A stretch of DNA of 44,971 nt, taken from an uncultured Helicobacter sp. Its GTDB lineage: Bacteria; Campylobacterota; Campylobacteria; Campylobacterales; Helicobacteraceae. The stretch is taken from NCBI GenBank assembly GCA_949299115.1, contig CASFZH010000027.1, positions 1 through 44,971 of the forward strand. Direction: 5' to 3'. Position numbers and translations under genes: made by a program. The notes under the pieces were generated by a model, which searched no databases, was not told the DNA's origin, and was given only the letters and a program-made list of their open reading frames with translations. The stretch's first letter is position 1. Every line of letters begins with the position of its first letter. This document shows positions 1-9,333 of the stretch, piece by piece.

Positions 1-501
1 AATGTCAATGATTTCTTATCACTCAATGATACTTTCTATATGGGTGGTGTAGGCACATTACGAGGATATACAAGCTATTCTGTTACTCCGCTTGATGAAG
101 ATGGGCTACGGGTTGGTGGTGATGGAATTTTTACGAGTTCTCTTGAGCTTAGTTATGGGTTGATTCCAAGTGCTAAAATGCGTGTGGCTCTCTATGCCGA
201 TTTTGGTATCCTTACTTATCATGGTGTTGGTGGTAGAGCAGCTTTTAAACAATATGGGACAATATATGGAAATTCAGATATTTTGCAAAGAGGAGCTGCT
301 GGTGTAGCCATTGAATGGGTGTCGCCTATGGGTCCCATTGTGCTTGTCTTTCCAATGTTGTGGTATGGTCCAACAGATTCCTTAGGAGTTGGTCCAAATA
401 GATTCTTTAGCTATGGTACTGCTGCTAATATTCGTGCAGGTGGTGGGTATCTCACAAACTATCCAAGTTATTTTGAATTTACTATGGGGACAAGATTCTA
501 G
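1..501 (+). CDS. bamA: BamA, outer membrane assembly factor, C-terminal part (5' end outside window)
   Basis: The frame is open from base 1, so this is the 3' end of a longer gene. BamA is the central beta-barrel protein of the complex that folds proteins into the outer membrane. The visible 166 residues match the Omp85 barrel end: a GGVGTLRGY segment corresponds to the conserved loop-6 (V)RGF/Y motif, alternating hydrophobic strands follow (ELSYGLIPS, AGVAIEWVSPMGPIVLVF), and the protein ends in FEFTMGTRF with a terminal Phe, the signal recognised by the Bam machinery. The POTRA domains would lie upstream of the window. No gene follows for 1.8 kb, so this is the last gene of its transcription unit. 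A YtfM/TamA-type Omp85 is possible, but BamA is favoured. Confidence 0.85.
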   Translation, partial: NVNDFLSLNDTFYMGGVGTLRGYTSYSVTPLDEDGLRVGGDGIFTSSLELSYGLIPSAKMRVALYADFGILTYHGVGGRAAFKQYGTIYGNSDILQRGAAGVAIEWVSPMGPIVLVFPMLWYGPTDSLGVGPNRFFSYGTAANIRAGGGYLTNYPSYFEFTMGTRF

Positions 502-2346
502 TCTTATTAACTTCTTAAGGCATTATAGCACCTAAAAACTATTATATAAAAGCCCTATATAGACGCCATTTACTGTCTATATAACACTTAGAAAATACAC
601 TTAAATTAAAATTTGTATAGACTTTTTGTATTTACTTTTGTAATTTACATGTTATTTTTTATTTAAAGGTTACTGACCATGCAATACAAAACAGAGAAAG
701 ATATAATAAAGAGTGTTAAGGAATTTGAGAAAAAGCAACAATAAGAAATTACAATTAGCAAAAAGATAACACAATAGAAATCTCTATCTTTGTTTAAGGG
801 CTACTAAACAGAATGCAACCATAAATTTATATTTAGTATAAGCTTAATGTAAACACATATACTATTATACTTACAAAATACAGTAATAATAATAATCTAC
901 GTGCAGTAAGGTATTATGATGTTTTGTATAATACTCAATAGCAAATCATATTTGCGATACGAAAATATTTATAGCCATGTCTCAATCAATCTTTATGTGT
1001 ATTATGTCTGCCCGTTTAATTATAATAATCCATTGTATTTCTAAATTTATTTTATCTCAATTTATTCTATTTGGTTTTTTAAGGAAGCATCTTCAATCTT
1101 ACCTTATGCTCCGTCTGTTTTAGAGATTTATTTATGCTAAAGAAAACGATTGTTTCACTTTGATTTATCATTAGCTTGCCATTATGTTGTAAATATAAGA
1201 TGTTCTATTGCTTTTATTTTTAATTTATCAGTATTATAGAAGAGAATTCTATCTTTTTAGCTTTCTATCATTATCCATATTTTATGACCGTATTAGAATC
1301 TACTATTTTTAATTAATCTACTATTTTGTTTTTATTAGTTCTTCACGGTTGGTGAAGATTTATTATTTATAAAAATGTATCACGGTAGAACGTAATTATA
1401 GTCTTTATGAATAAGTTGTAGGCAAGACTCCTCTTGCCTATCTTGCGTTTTAATGTGGAATATGATATTAATAAAATCGATACATTTGGATTCTAGAATA
1501 TCTTTGCAATTTTTAATAATCAAAATAGAAAAATCCAAGCAATTATATCTTGTAATATTTTGAAAACCAGAAGCACTATATCACCGTAGGGGTGAATTTG
1601 AAATTTCTTTTTTCATCATTTAAATTTACAAGAAATAAATGCAAGAAACAAAAATTGCTTAAAACATATATGAGGCATTAAAATAATGATATCCTGAGAC
1701 ATTGTAAGATTAAGAATCACGCAAAAGTGTTCTCTCTACAATTATCAGATAGAATGCAAAAAAGATGATTAAAAGTCTTATACAAAAATTTTTAATCATG
1801 GACTTGTAATTTCTAAAGTATCGCCTATGCAAAAACTCAATGATATTGCGGATTCCTTATTTATAGTTTCAATATTTTATCGAATCTCAATTTTATGGAT
1901 TCCAAGTGCATAATTTCACTGCTACTATATAAAATAAGTGAAATAATCATATTGAGACGTAATACCAAAAACACTGCTTAAGGTTATGTTATAAAAAACA
2001 ACTCCTATAGATTCAAGATTATCAACAATCATTATAGGAATGAATCCCAAATAGAGGCTATGCCATAGCCAAACAATATAAACTGCATAATACAAAAAAG
2101 CCCATAGAATTTCAATAAAGCACAATATCGTGAGTAGTGCTATTCAATGTAATTCTCATTATGAATACGTGATAATAGTAAGCTGTGGATAATCTAATAT
2201 TTTATAATGACCACAACAAACTTAATACATGACTCATGTTATGCTACATGAGGGTTACAGACTGTGAACTCATGTCAGATAATCTGAAATTATAAGCTTA
2301 ATCCCCAACCTTGCTATATTATCTTTGTTGTTAATCATAATATCTC
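502..2346. other. Gene-poor stretch between bamA and ybiT
   Basis: About 1.8 kb with no convincing gene. A stem of TATATAGAC (556-564) and GTCTATATA (575-583) with a 10-base loop follows bamA; it lacks a T-run, so it is only a weak terminator candidate. A 21-codon frame with an AAAGG ribosome site starts at 679 (begins MQYKTEKDIIKS) and may be a gene fragment. The block TTTAAAGGTTACT..CCATGCAA around 664-683 recurs near 12749-12768 in the other decayed stretch, which suggests both hold remnants of one repeated sequence. The rest is AT-rich and full of stop codons in all frames. Confidence 0.5.
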
Positions 2347-3945
2347 CTATATTTGTGCTAAGAAATCTTCATAAGAACCGCGAAAATCAACAATTTCTGC
2401 TCCATCTTTTCCATATTTCATTGCAATAATGCGATTTGCAAAAGCATCAATAAACTCTCTATCATGACTCACACACATGACACCACCAACAAAATTATAT
2501 AATCCTTCCCCAAGTGCTATGATGGCTTCTAAATCAAGATGATTTGTCGGCTCATCAAGTAATAAAAAATTGTATTTTGCCAACATGATTTTAGAAAGCA
2601 TAATGCGATGTTTTTCTCCACCGCTCAATGCGTTAATGCTTTTTTCTTGCTCTTCACCGCTAAAAAGCATTCTACCAAGTGCGGTGCGTATTTCATTAGA
2701 ATCCATACTCTTGTCAAAAGCCCTAAGCCATTCATAGAGGCTTTCTTCACCCTTGATAATCTCGCTTGTATCTTGTGGAAAATATCCTAACTCGATAGTG
2801 GCACCCCATCTTATTGTGCCTGTATCGGGTTTTATAGATTCAGATAATATCTTGCATAATGTACTTTTGCCGACACCATTTGGACCAATTAAGGCGATTT
2901 TATCACCCGGTAAAATCGTAAGGTTTATATTTTTTAGAATCTTTATATTGCCATAGCTATGTGTCAGATTCTCAACACTTAGGACTTCATTGCCGATATT
3001 TCTTTTAATTTTAAATGTAATGCTTGGATCTCTTCTACTAGAAACCTTTAAGGTTTCAAGATTGAGTTTATCAAGTTGCTTTTGTCTTGAAGTAGCTTGC
3101 CTAGCTTTACTTGCATTAGCACCAAATCTACGTATAAAATCTTCTAATTCAGCTTTTTCTTTTAATTTTTTGCTACGCTCCATTTCTTGTTGTTTTGCAA
3201 TAAGCGTTGCAGCAATATACCAATCATCATAATTACCACTAAATTCTCGCAATGTCTTGAAATCTAAATCCAAAATATGTGTACAAACGCTATTTAAAAA
3301 ATGTCTATCATGAGATATGACAATCAATGTGCCATCATGCCTTTTTAGATTCTCCTCCAACCACGCAATACATTGTAAATCAAGATTGTTTGTCGGTTCG
3401 TCAAGCAATAAAACATCTGGTTTTGGGAATAACACCTGTGCTAATAGAATCTTAAATTTATCACCTCCCGTAAGAGTCTTCATCAATTCATTATGTGTAT
3501 TTGCGGGGAATCCCAAATCTTGTAAAATTTTTTCTATATTTACTTCATATTCATACATAGGATCTTCCTCTATGCAAATCATTTCTAATTCAGCAAGTCT
3601 TTCGTTGATTTTTTCATCACTTAAATCTTGTGTTGCATAGATGTAATCTTTTTCTTTAATGGCATCATATAATCTTTTGTTGCCAATTAAAACTGCATCT
3701 TTAAGGCTCAAATCTTCATAGGCATATTGATTCTGACTTAATACTCCCATTTTCAGCCCAGAATCAAGTGCAACATGACCACTGCTAGGTTCAATCTCAC
3801 CGCTCAATATTTTTAAAAAAGTTGATTTACCAGCACCATTTGCACCAATCAATCCATATCGTTTTCCTTTATCAAAAGTTATACTTATATCTTCAAATAA
3901 TGTTTTACTTGTATAACGCATATTTATATTGATAGCTTGTAGCAT
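2347..3945 (-). CDS. ybiT: ABC-F family ATPase, YbiT type
   Basis: This is a soluble ABC-F protein with two nucleotide-binding domains and no membrane segments; the family acts on the ribosome (translation factors and antibiotic protection). Domain 1 has Walker A GLIGANGAGKSTF (about residues 33-46), signature LTGGDKFKIL and Walker B LLLDEPTNNLD followed by ISHDRHFL. A basic linker (residues about 250-310, including FGANASKARQATSRQKQLDKL) matches the YbiT linker closely. Domain 2 has GPNGVGKSTL, LSGGEKHRIML, LLLDEPTNHLD and SHDREF. At 532 residues it has the usual YbiT length. The chosen start is the ATG at 3945, preceded by AAGGAG; an in-frame ATG seven codons upstream has no ribosome site. 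It stands alone, divergent from ccoG. Ribosomal action is known for relatives and inferred here. Confidence 0.9.
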   Translation of the reverse strand: MLQAININMRYTSKTLFEDISITFDKGKRYGLIGANGAGKSTFLKILSGEIEPSSGHVALDSGLKMGVLSQNQYAYEDLSLKDAVLIGNKRLYDAIKEKDYIYATQDLSDEKINERLAELEMICIEEDPMYEYEVNIEKILQDLGFPANTHNELMKTLTGGDKFKILLAQVLFPKPDVLLLDEPTNNLDLQCIAWLEENLKRHDGTLIVISHDRHFLNSVCTHILDLDFKTLREFSGNYDDWYIAATLIAKQQEMERSKKLKEKAELEDFIRRFGANASKARQATSRQKQLDKLNLETLKVSSRRDPSITFKIKRNIGNEVLSVENLTHSYGNIKILKNINLTILPGDKIALIGPNGVGKSTLCKILSESIKPDTGTIRWGATIELGYFPQDTSEIIKGEESLYEWLRAFDKSMDSNEIRTALGRMLFSGEEQEKSINALSGGEKHRIMLSKIMLAKYNFLLLDEPTNHLDLEAIIALGEGLYNFVGGVMCVSHDREFIDAFANRIIAMKYGKDGAEIVDFRGSYEDFLAQI

Positions 3946-4018
3946 ATATGCTCCTTTATCTCGCACAGTTTATGTAGTTTTAATTCTTATTTTAATATAA
4001 TTTTAATATTAAAAGTTT

Positions 4019-4024
4019 TATAAT
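4019..4024 (+). promoter_or_regulatory. Probable -10 element of ccoG
   Basis: TATAAT preceded by a very AT-rich tract, 45 bases before the ccoG start, in the only gap between divergent ybiT and ccoG. Helicobacter sigma-70 promoters usually rely on the -10 box and periodic upstream A/T rather than a -35 box. AAGGAG lies just before the ccoG ATG. Read from sequence only. Confidence 0.45.
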
Positions 4025-4069
4025 TACCTTAAAATAAGTCCATTACTCAAAACATCACAAGGAGATTTT

Positions 4070-5503
4070 ATGGTAAACTCATCGCACTCTAAAGTTTCTG
4101 TCAGCACTACAACCTTTAAACATAAACGTTATATTGGCTATATAATTCTTACAATTGTTTTACTTATCTTACCCTTTATTCGTATAGGGGGAAATCACAT
4201 ATTTCTCTTATCTTTTGACCACAAAGTCTTACATTTAATGGGCATAGAGTACAGCATTCAAGAGCTTTATGTGATGCCTTTTATGCTTATTATTCTATTC
4301 GTTGGTATATTCTTTATGACTGTTATGGGTGGCAGAATATGGTGCGGTTGGGGTTGTCCTCAAACATTATTTCGCACTATTTATAGAGATATTATCCAAA
4401 CAAAACTCCTAAAATTACGTAAAAGAACTACAAATAAACAAGAAATTTTAGTACTTGATACTTTTTCAAAAAAAGTGAAATTTGGTATTGGTGTCATTCT
4501 ATTTGCCTGTATAGCACTTATTGCAACTGCTGATTTTCTCTTTTTCTTTGTTCCGCCTGAAGATTTTTTTGTGTATATACGAGATTTTGATAATCATCAT
4601 GTATTACTTGGTTTTTGGACTGTTATAACTGCATTTATGACTATTGAAGTTTGCTTTATTGCGGAAAATTTTTGTATTTACATGTGTCCGTATGCAAGAG
4701 TACAGTCTGTTTTTTTTGATAACGATACATTGATGTCAGTTTATAATTTAAAACGTGGTGGAGCAGTTTATGCTCCAACAGGAGAAGCTATAGGTATTGC
4801 TCCCAAAAAACAAAATCCAGAAAATGAATGTACAAATTGTCATCACTGTGTCAAAGTATGCCCAACACACATCGATATACGAAAAGGTGTGCAGCTTGAA
4901 TGTATCCACTGCCTTGAATGTGTTGATGCGTGTTCAGAGGTTATGGGAAAATTAGGTAGACCAAGCCTCGTTAATTGGAGTTCGCCAAATGCAACAGAAC
5001 ACAATACAAAAGTAAGATTATTCCGTGCTAAAACGATTGGTTATATGGTGCTTTTAGGATTAGCATTTGGAGCACTTATCGTAATGGGTACACTGCAAAA
5101 GACTATGCTACTAAATATCACTAGGACAGCAGAAACATATATAATTCGCGAAAGTGGTGCAATCGATAATGCCTATAAATTTGTCATTCAAAATGTTGAT
5201 AAAACTGCTCATAAATTTAGCTTTGAAGTTGATGGTGATATGGCGGATAAGTTTGAAATCATCATACCGGACCACGGAGATACAAAGGAATTTTTCATCG
5301 ATACTAAGCCTGATAATACAAAAATCCTTGTCATTATTTTACGTGCGAAAGAAAACCTTAATCCAATGGGACAATCTGACAAAAGTATACCGCTTGTTAT
5401 CAGGGGATTTGCTGTTGACAACAAAAACACTATTACTACAAAATACTCCACAGTCTTTATTTATCCAAGTCAAGAAAATATTGACAAAAAACTCAAGCAA
5501 TAA
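4070..5503 (+). CDS. ccoG: Cytochrome c oxidase accessory protein CcoG (FixG/RdxA)
   Basis: Membrane iron-sulfur protein of the CcoG family, which acts as a copper reductase in assembly of cbb3-type cytochrome oxidase in the inner membrane. Visible features in order: transmembrane helices at about residues 20-40 and 67-88; the conserved WCGWGCPQTLFR; helices at about 142-165 and 183-205; CPYARVQSVFFD; two 4Fe-4S cysteine clusters CTNCHHCVKVCP (from about 254) and CIHCLECVDAC; a fifth helix at about 325-345; then an immunoglobulin-like C-terminal domain typical of FixG. The 477-residue length is normal. AAGGAG precedes the ATG. No ccoNOQP or ccoS gene is adjacent, so it is likely monocistronic. 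Confidence 0.93.
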   Translation: MVNSSHSKVSVSTTTFKHKRYIGYIILTIVLLILPFIRIGGNHIFLLSFDHKVLHLMGIEYSIQELYVMPFMLIILFVGIFFMTVMGGRIWCGWGCPQTLFRTIYRDIIQTKLLKLRKRTTNKQEILVLDTFSKKVKFGIGVILFACIALIATADFLFFFVPPEDFFVYIRDFDNHHVLLGFWTVITAFMTIEVCFIAENFCIYMCPYARVQSVFFDNDTLMSVYNLKRGGAVYAPTGEAIGIAPKKQNPENECTNCHHCVKVCPTHIDIRKGVQLECIHCLECVDACSEVMGKLGRPSLVNWSSPNATEHNTKVRLFRAKTIGYMVLLGLAFGALIVMGTLQKTMLLNITRTAETYIIRESGAIDNAYKFVIQNVDKTAHKFSFEVDGDMADKFEIIIPDHGDTKEFFIDTKPDNTKILVIILRAKENLNPMGQSDKSIPLVIRGFAVDNKNTITTKYSTVFIYPSQENIDKKLKQ

Positions 5504-7096
5504 ATATCTTGTGTTACGATAGTGTCGCTATTGCATACATTATCTAGCACACTTTGTAATACAAATAACAGCTTTTTGATTTACTATCATTTGCATCCAA
5601 AAATAAATTAGCTTTTATAGAATCGCACCAAGATTGAACTTCTCATTTGTGGTATATAAAGGTAGTAAGATAATAAAAAATGACATAGAAAGAGTTCAAA
5701 GTATGAGAGACAGTCTTAGATGGGTTAGCATAATTGAGAATCTTGATTGTTAAAATCTTAAGACGATGGGGCATAAAGCTAACATAATAGGACAGATTCC
5801 AAGAATATGTAATTTTTAGAAATTTTTATTCTCCAAATACACTTAAAAAATATAAAATTTCTCAAATCTATACTTTAGATATTTCGTTATGCTCAATATG
5901 ACAGAATCTAGGGTTTCATATAATATAGAATCTTTAGAATCTTGTATGATATTGTTATTGAGATTCTGCATTCTATTGCTGTCTTTCTTATCATTATGAG
6001 AATCCTTGTTGGCAAATTCATTCTTGTTAGTAGATTCATGACAATCTAGGATTCTGATTTTAGAATCTATCATGTTAAGTCTTTGGATAAAATATCTTGG
6101 AGAAAATCATTTTTAGGATTGTTTCACTTATACTAAGACATTTTGGATATTCTGGATATTTTGCCTTCTTAAGATGTTTCGCTTTATTTTTAGATGTTTT
6201 ATTATCGCAACATTTTATTGCATTTATTGAGTTTTCGTCTAAAGCTCAACATGATGGGAAAAATTAATATGACGGATTAACATTTGTATTTGATAATTCG
6301 AGACTCTTAGAATCTCTATCATATTGAAAGTGAAAACTTAGAATATTTTAGACACTATAAGATTCTATAATAGTTTAAGATTCTAAAAATGTTTAGACTT
6401 CAGACTTTACATATGACGTGGATTCTAAAATCTTATAGTATTTGTGGATTTTATAGAATCTAGATTCTATAAATACGTCATATTGAGCGAAGCGAAATAT
6501 CTAAGATTCTAGAATCTGCAAATATGTCATATTGAGACGATAGTCGAAATATCTAAGGATTCTAGAATCTCATACACACATGTTAATCCGTCATGTTGAG
6601 GATATGAAGTATTCGAAACATCTAAAATTCAAGAATCTAGAAAGATTCTTGAATCTTGATATGAGAATAGTTAGGTATTCTAAAGTTGTATTGTACATAT
6701 CCTTAAACTCTTTTGTCTTGAATTTGACTGAATACTTTAGAAATATTTGAGAATCCCATGTTATCTTTATATATTTGTCCTTTGATTCTAAAAATATCAA
6801 TCTGTTATACCAATTCATTTTGTACTATAATCCTCAAAATCTATCGTACTCATGGACATTCATATATTGACAAATTCATAAAGTATAGTGATTGCATTAA
6901 TAGAGAAACTTACACTTTGGATAATGCAACTATTGCAATGTTTTTGCTATAATTTGCATTATCCATTGCAGAATGTTTTGGAATGTATCGATATATATAA
7001 TCTTAATTTATTCAAAAGATTTTAGAACAAGTCTACCCAAACATTATAAATGGCGATTTCTATTTTTAGAATCATAATTACAACTAAGAGGATATT
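5504..7096. other. Gene-free stretch filled with dispersed palindromic repeats
   Basis: 1.6 kb without a supported gene. From about 5860 to 6660 it carries many short repeats built from two parts: GTCATATTGAGC(G)AAGCGAAATATCTAAG and the palindromic spacer AGATTCTAGAATCT. Clear copies lie at 5866-5912 (reverse orientation), 6475-6516, 6535-6570 and 6587-6650. The short open frames here (for example minus strand 5843-6073 and 6591-6818) consist of repeat sequence read through. The 70-140 bases before dusB are repeat-free and probably hold its promoter (TATAAA near 7045). Confidence 0.6.
6475..6650. repeat. Cluster of Helicobacter palindromic repeats (family I)
   Basis: Three consecutive copies of CATATTGAG / GAAATATCTAAG joined by AGATTCTAGAATCT palindromes. 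The last 90 bases (about 6561-6650, including CATACACACATGTTAATCCG) recur almost unchanged, in the same orientation, at 13391-13480. Each unit can fold as RNA because the outer GATTCTAGAATC parts are self-complementary. The same element in coding regions yields the peptides described for hsdR and mod2. Confidence 0.75.
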
Positions 7097-8146
7097 ATGC
7101 AATATTGTACTGATTATACTAATATTGATGTATTGCAACAACATCTTTATGCTTTTAAGCAAACCAAACAACTACCAACTCCGCTACTCATTTTAGCTCC
7201 ACTTGCAGGATTTACTGATTTACCCTTTCGCAAAGTAGTGAAAGATTTTGGTGTGGATATTACTGTGAGTGAAATGATAAGTTCACATGCTTTAGTGTAT
7301 GAAAATGAAAAAACAGTAAGAATGGCTTTAAAAAATTCCAATGAAATGCCATTTGCCTTGCAAATCTCTGGCAGCAAAGAGGATATTATCAAGAAAGCGG
7401 TAGAAAAGATTAATACGCTATCATGGGTTGACATTATTGACTTTAATTGCGGTTGCCCTGCTCCAAAAGTAGCAAATCATGGTAACGGCAGTGCTTTATT
7501 AAAAGATTTAGACACATTTTGCAAACTTTTACAAATCATTCGTCAATACGGTAATAAAAAAATATATAGCGTTAAAGTGAGGCTTGGTTTTGATAAAAAG
7601 ATTCCAAGTGAATTAGCTCATGCTATTAATGAAAGCGGTGTTGATTATTGCGTGGTACATGCTCGCACGAAAGCCGATGCATATAAGAAAGAAAGAATTG
7701 ATTATGAGAGTCTTAGAATCATGAAGGAGATCTTGCAGATTCCATTAATTGCTAATGGAGAAATAGATAGTATACAATCTTATCAAAAAGTCCTGCGTAT
7801 TACACAAGCCGACGGAGCTATGATAGGTCGTGCAGCATTAAAATCACCATGGATTTTTTGGCAAATTCGCAATAATACTAATGTTATGCCAATCGCATTA
7901 AAGAAAGACTTGGTGCTAAAACACTTAGATTCTATGTATGATTTTTACGGAGAAAGAGGGGTTATTATGTTTCGAAAGAATCTGCATGCTTATGCAAAAG
8001 GACAAAAAGATTCATGTAAATATCGTGATTTTGTAAATAATGAAAAAGATTATGGTAAAATTAGAGAATCTATTCAATCTTTTTTTGGGGAGACGGTATT
8101 AGATTTAAATGCCATAGAACCAACTCTTAATAAAAAGAGTGTGTGA
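7097..8146 (+). CDS. dusB: tRNA-dihydrouridine synthase, DusB family
   Basis: Flavin enzyme that reduces specific uridines of tRNA to dihydrouridine. The FMN-binding TIM barrel is evident: LAPLAGFTDLPFR near residue 32, the conserved EMISSHAL, QISGS, the catalytic loop DFNCGCPAPKV with the general-acid Cys at about residue 120, VKVRLGFD, VHARTKADAY, ANGEI and DGAMIGRAALKSPW (phosphate binding). A helical C-terminal domain of about 80 residues completes it. At 349 residues it is slightly longer than many DusB proteins because of a 25-residue N-terminal extension. GAGG lies ten bases before the ATG. It precedes an outer membrane protein gene, whose -10 box overlaps the dusB stop codon, so the two are probably separately transcribed. 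Confidence 0.9.
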   Translation: MQYCTDYTNIDVLQQHLYAFKQTKQLPTPLLILAPLAGFTDLPFRKVVKDFGVDITVSEMISSHALVYENEKTVRMALKNSNEMPFALQISGSKEDIIKKAVEKINTLSWVDIIDFNCGCPAPKVANHGNGSALLKDLDTFCKLLQIIRQYGNKKIYSVKVRLGFDKKIPSELAHAINESGVDYCVVHARTKADAYKKERIDYESLRIMKEILQIPLIANGEIDSIQSYQKVLRITQADGAMIGRAALKSPWIFWQIRNNTNVMPIALKKDLVLKHLDSMYDFYGERGVIMFRKNLHAYAKGQKDSCKYRDFVNNEKDYGKIRESIQSFFGETVLDLNAIEPTLNKKSV

Positions 8147-8152
8147 TATAAT
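8144..8152 (+). promoter_or_regulatory. Extended -10 promoter (TGATATAAT) for the omp-yejA block
   Basis: TGnTATAAT overlaps the dusB stop codon, about 105 bases before the first omp start. It is the best promoter sequence ahead of the four closely spaced plus-strand genes at 8258-12615. Confidence 0.5.
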
Positions 8153-8257
8153 ACATGTATATAGTGGAGTGAGAGTGCAAAATATTTACATTGTAAAATT
8201 GTTGCCCGACTAAGCTATTGTGTTTTAGATTGATTATAATGAAGGAAAAAGAGGGTG

Positions 8258-9313
8258 ATGCAAAAAATAAGTGGTGGTATTTTATTATGTAGCATGATGT
8301 ATGGCTTAAGTAATATAGTATATGGGGCAAAATTCCAATTTTTCTTGGGACTTGGGCAAAGCATTGGTGATGCAAAGCTCACGACAGAATCTACCAATCA
8401 AATGACGCATAATACTTCAACTGTTAATAGTGCTGGGCAATATTATTATATGAATACACAGCATGGACAATATAACAATGGTAATGTGAAAAACATCACA
8501 AGTGGGTATGCAGGAGTAGAAGCGACTATTGATAAGCAAGGAATCTTTACTGTAAGAGGCTATGCCACGGTGAGTTATTCTAACAATGCTGATTTTGGGA
8601 ATCTTGATAGAAATTCAGTCCATGATGGCAATATGCGTCAATGCAATACAAATGAAACAACTGCAAGTGAGTGTTGGCGTGATAGCTTTTATATCCCAGT
8701 GATTGGAAGTGGGACTAGTACTGCAACTGAAGTAAAATTTAATCCAAATCCCGGATTTAGTGATTCTATCACGAAAAACGCCACTATGATTACGTATGGA
8801 ATTGGTGCTGACATAGGTATAAATATTCCCATTACTTTCCTAGTGCAACGATTTACAGGCTATAAAAAGCTTATTCCTTTGCGAATAGGGGTATATGGTG
8901 GAGCAGGATATGAATTTGCAACTTATAACTTAGGATATTGGGATAATAGGACATATAATAATACTACAACAGGTGGAATCACATGGGATCCTGGTACCGG
9001 CAATAATGGAAGACAAACGACAAATGTAGATGGTGTCATTCTTAACGCTAATGATACTTTCTATATGGCTGGGGCTGGTATGTTTGCACGTGTTGGTGCG
9101 AGTGTGTATATAAGTAATAATTTACGTTTAGACATTGGTGTAAAATTTCCAATTAATTTTACAACAGAAAGCACAAAATGGTATCAACGCAATGCTATTG
9201 ACGCCCCATCTTCTCCAACAGAAGACCCAACTTATAGACAACAAAACCTTATTCAAAATTATAAAACAACGATACAAAGTTATTGGCAGTTTAGTGTGAA
9301 TGTCCTTTTTTAA
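8258..9313 (+). CDS. Predicted Helicobacter outer membrane beta-barrel protein
   Basis: A 351-residue secreted protein of the Helicobacter outer-membrane type; the exact subfamily is not recognised. It starts with a signal peptide (MQKISGGILLCSMMYGLSNIVYG, cleavage probably before AKF), contains Asn/Thr/Tyr-rich strands and loops (for example QYYYMNTQHGQYNNGN), a pair of loop cysteines near residues 125-140 (RQCNTNETTASECW), and amphipathic barrel strands toward the end (PLRIGVYGGAGYEF, ARVGASVYISNNLRLDIGVKF). It ends SYWQFSVNVLF, with the C-terminal Phe needed for Bam insertion. GTG at 8255 directly before the ATG is an alternative start; AAGGA at 8242-8246 could serve either. It is first in a compact block with the yejA-like gene 20 bases downstream. 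Function beyond porin or adhesin is unknown. Confidence 0.75.
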   Translation: MQKISGGILLCSMMYGLSNIVYGAKFQFFLGLGQSIGDAKLTTESTNQMTHNTSTVNSAGQYYYMNTQHGQYNNGNVKNITSGYAGVEATIDKQGIFTVRGYATVSYSNNADFGNLDRNSVHDGNMRQCNTNETTASECWRDSFYIPVIGSGTSTATEVKFNPNPGFSDSITKNATMITYGIGADIGINIPITFLVQRFTGYKKLIPLRIGVYGGAGYEFATYNLGYWDNRTYNNTTTGGITWDPGTGNNGRQTTNVDGVILNANDTFYMAGAGMFARVGASVYISNNLRLDIGVKFPINFTTESTKWYQRNAIDAPSSPTEDPTYRQQNLIQNYKTTIQSYWQFSVNVLF

Positions 9314-9333
9314 AAGTACAAAAGAGAAAGAGA

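Noticed and set aside
1925..2125. 66-residue minus-strand frame in the bamA-ybiT gap
   Set aside because: Hydrophobic but without a ribosome site, neighbours or recognisable motif; AT-rich DNA gives such frames by chance.
2233..2252. Hairpin CTCATGT - ACATGAG downstream of ybiT
   Set aside because: Only a 7-bp AT-rich stem with no T-run on the minus strand; not enough to call a terminator.
5843..6073. 76-residue minus-strand frame
   Set aside because: Built from repeat units; composition (Asn, Lys, Asp, Ser) reflects AGATTCTA-type sequence rather than a protein.
7147..7434. 95-residue minus-strand frame inside dusB
   Set aside because: Antisense shadow of a well-supported gene, as are the other short frames opposite the Res, HsdR, HsdM and CcoG genes.
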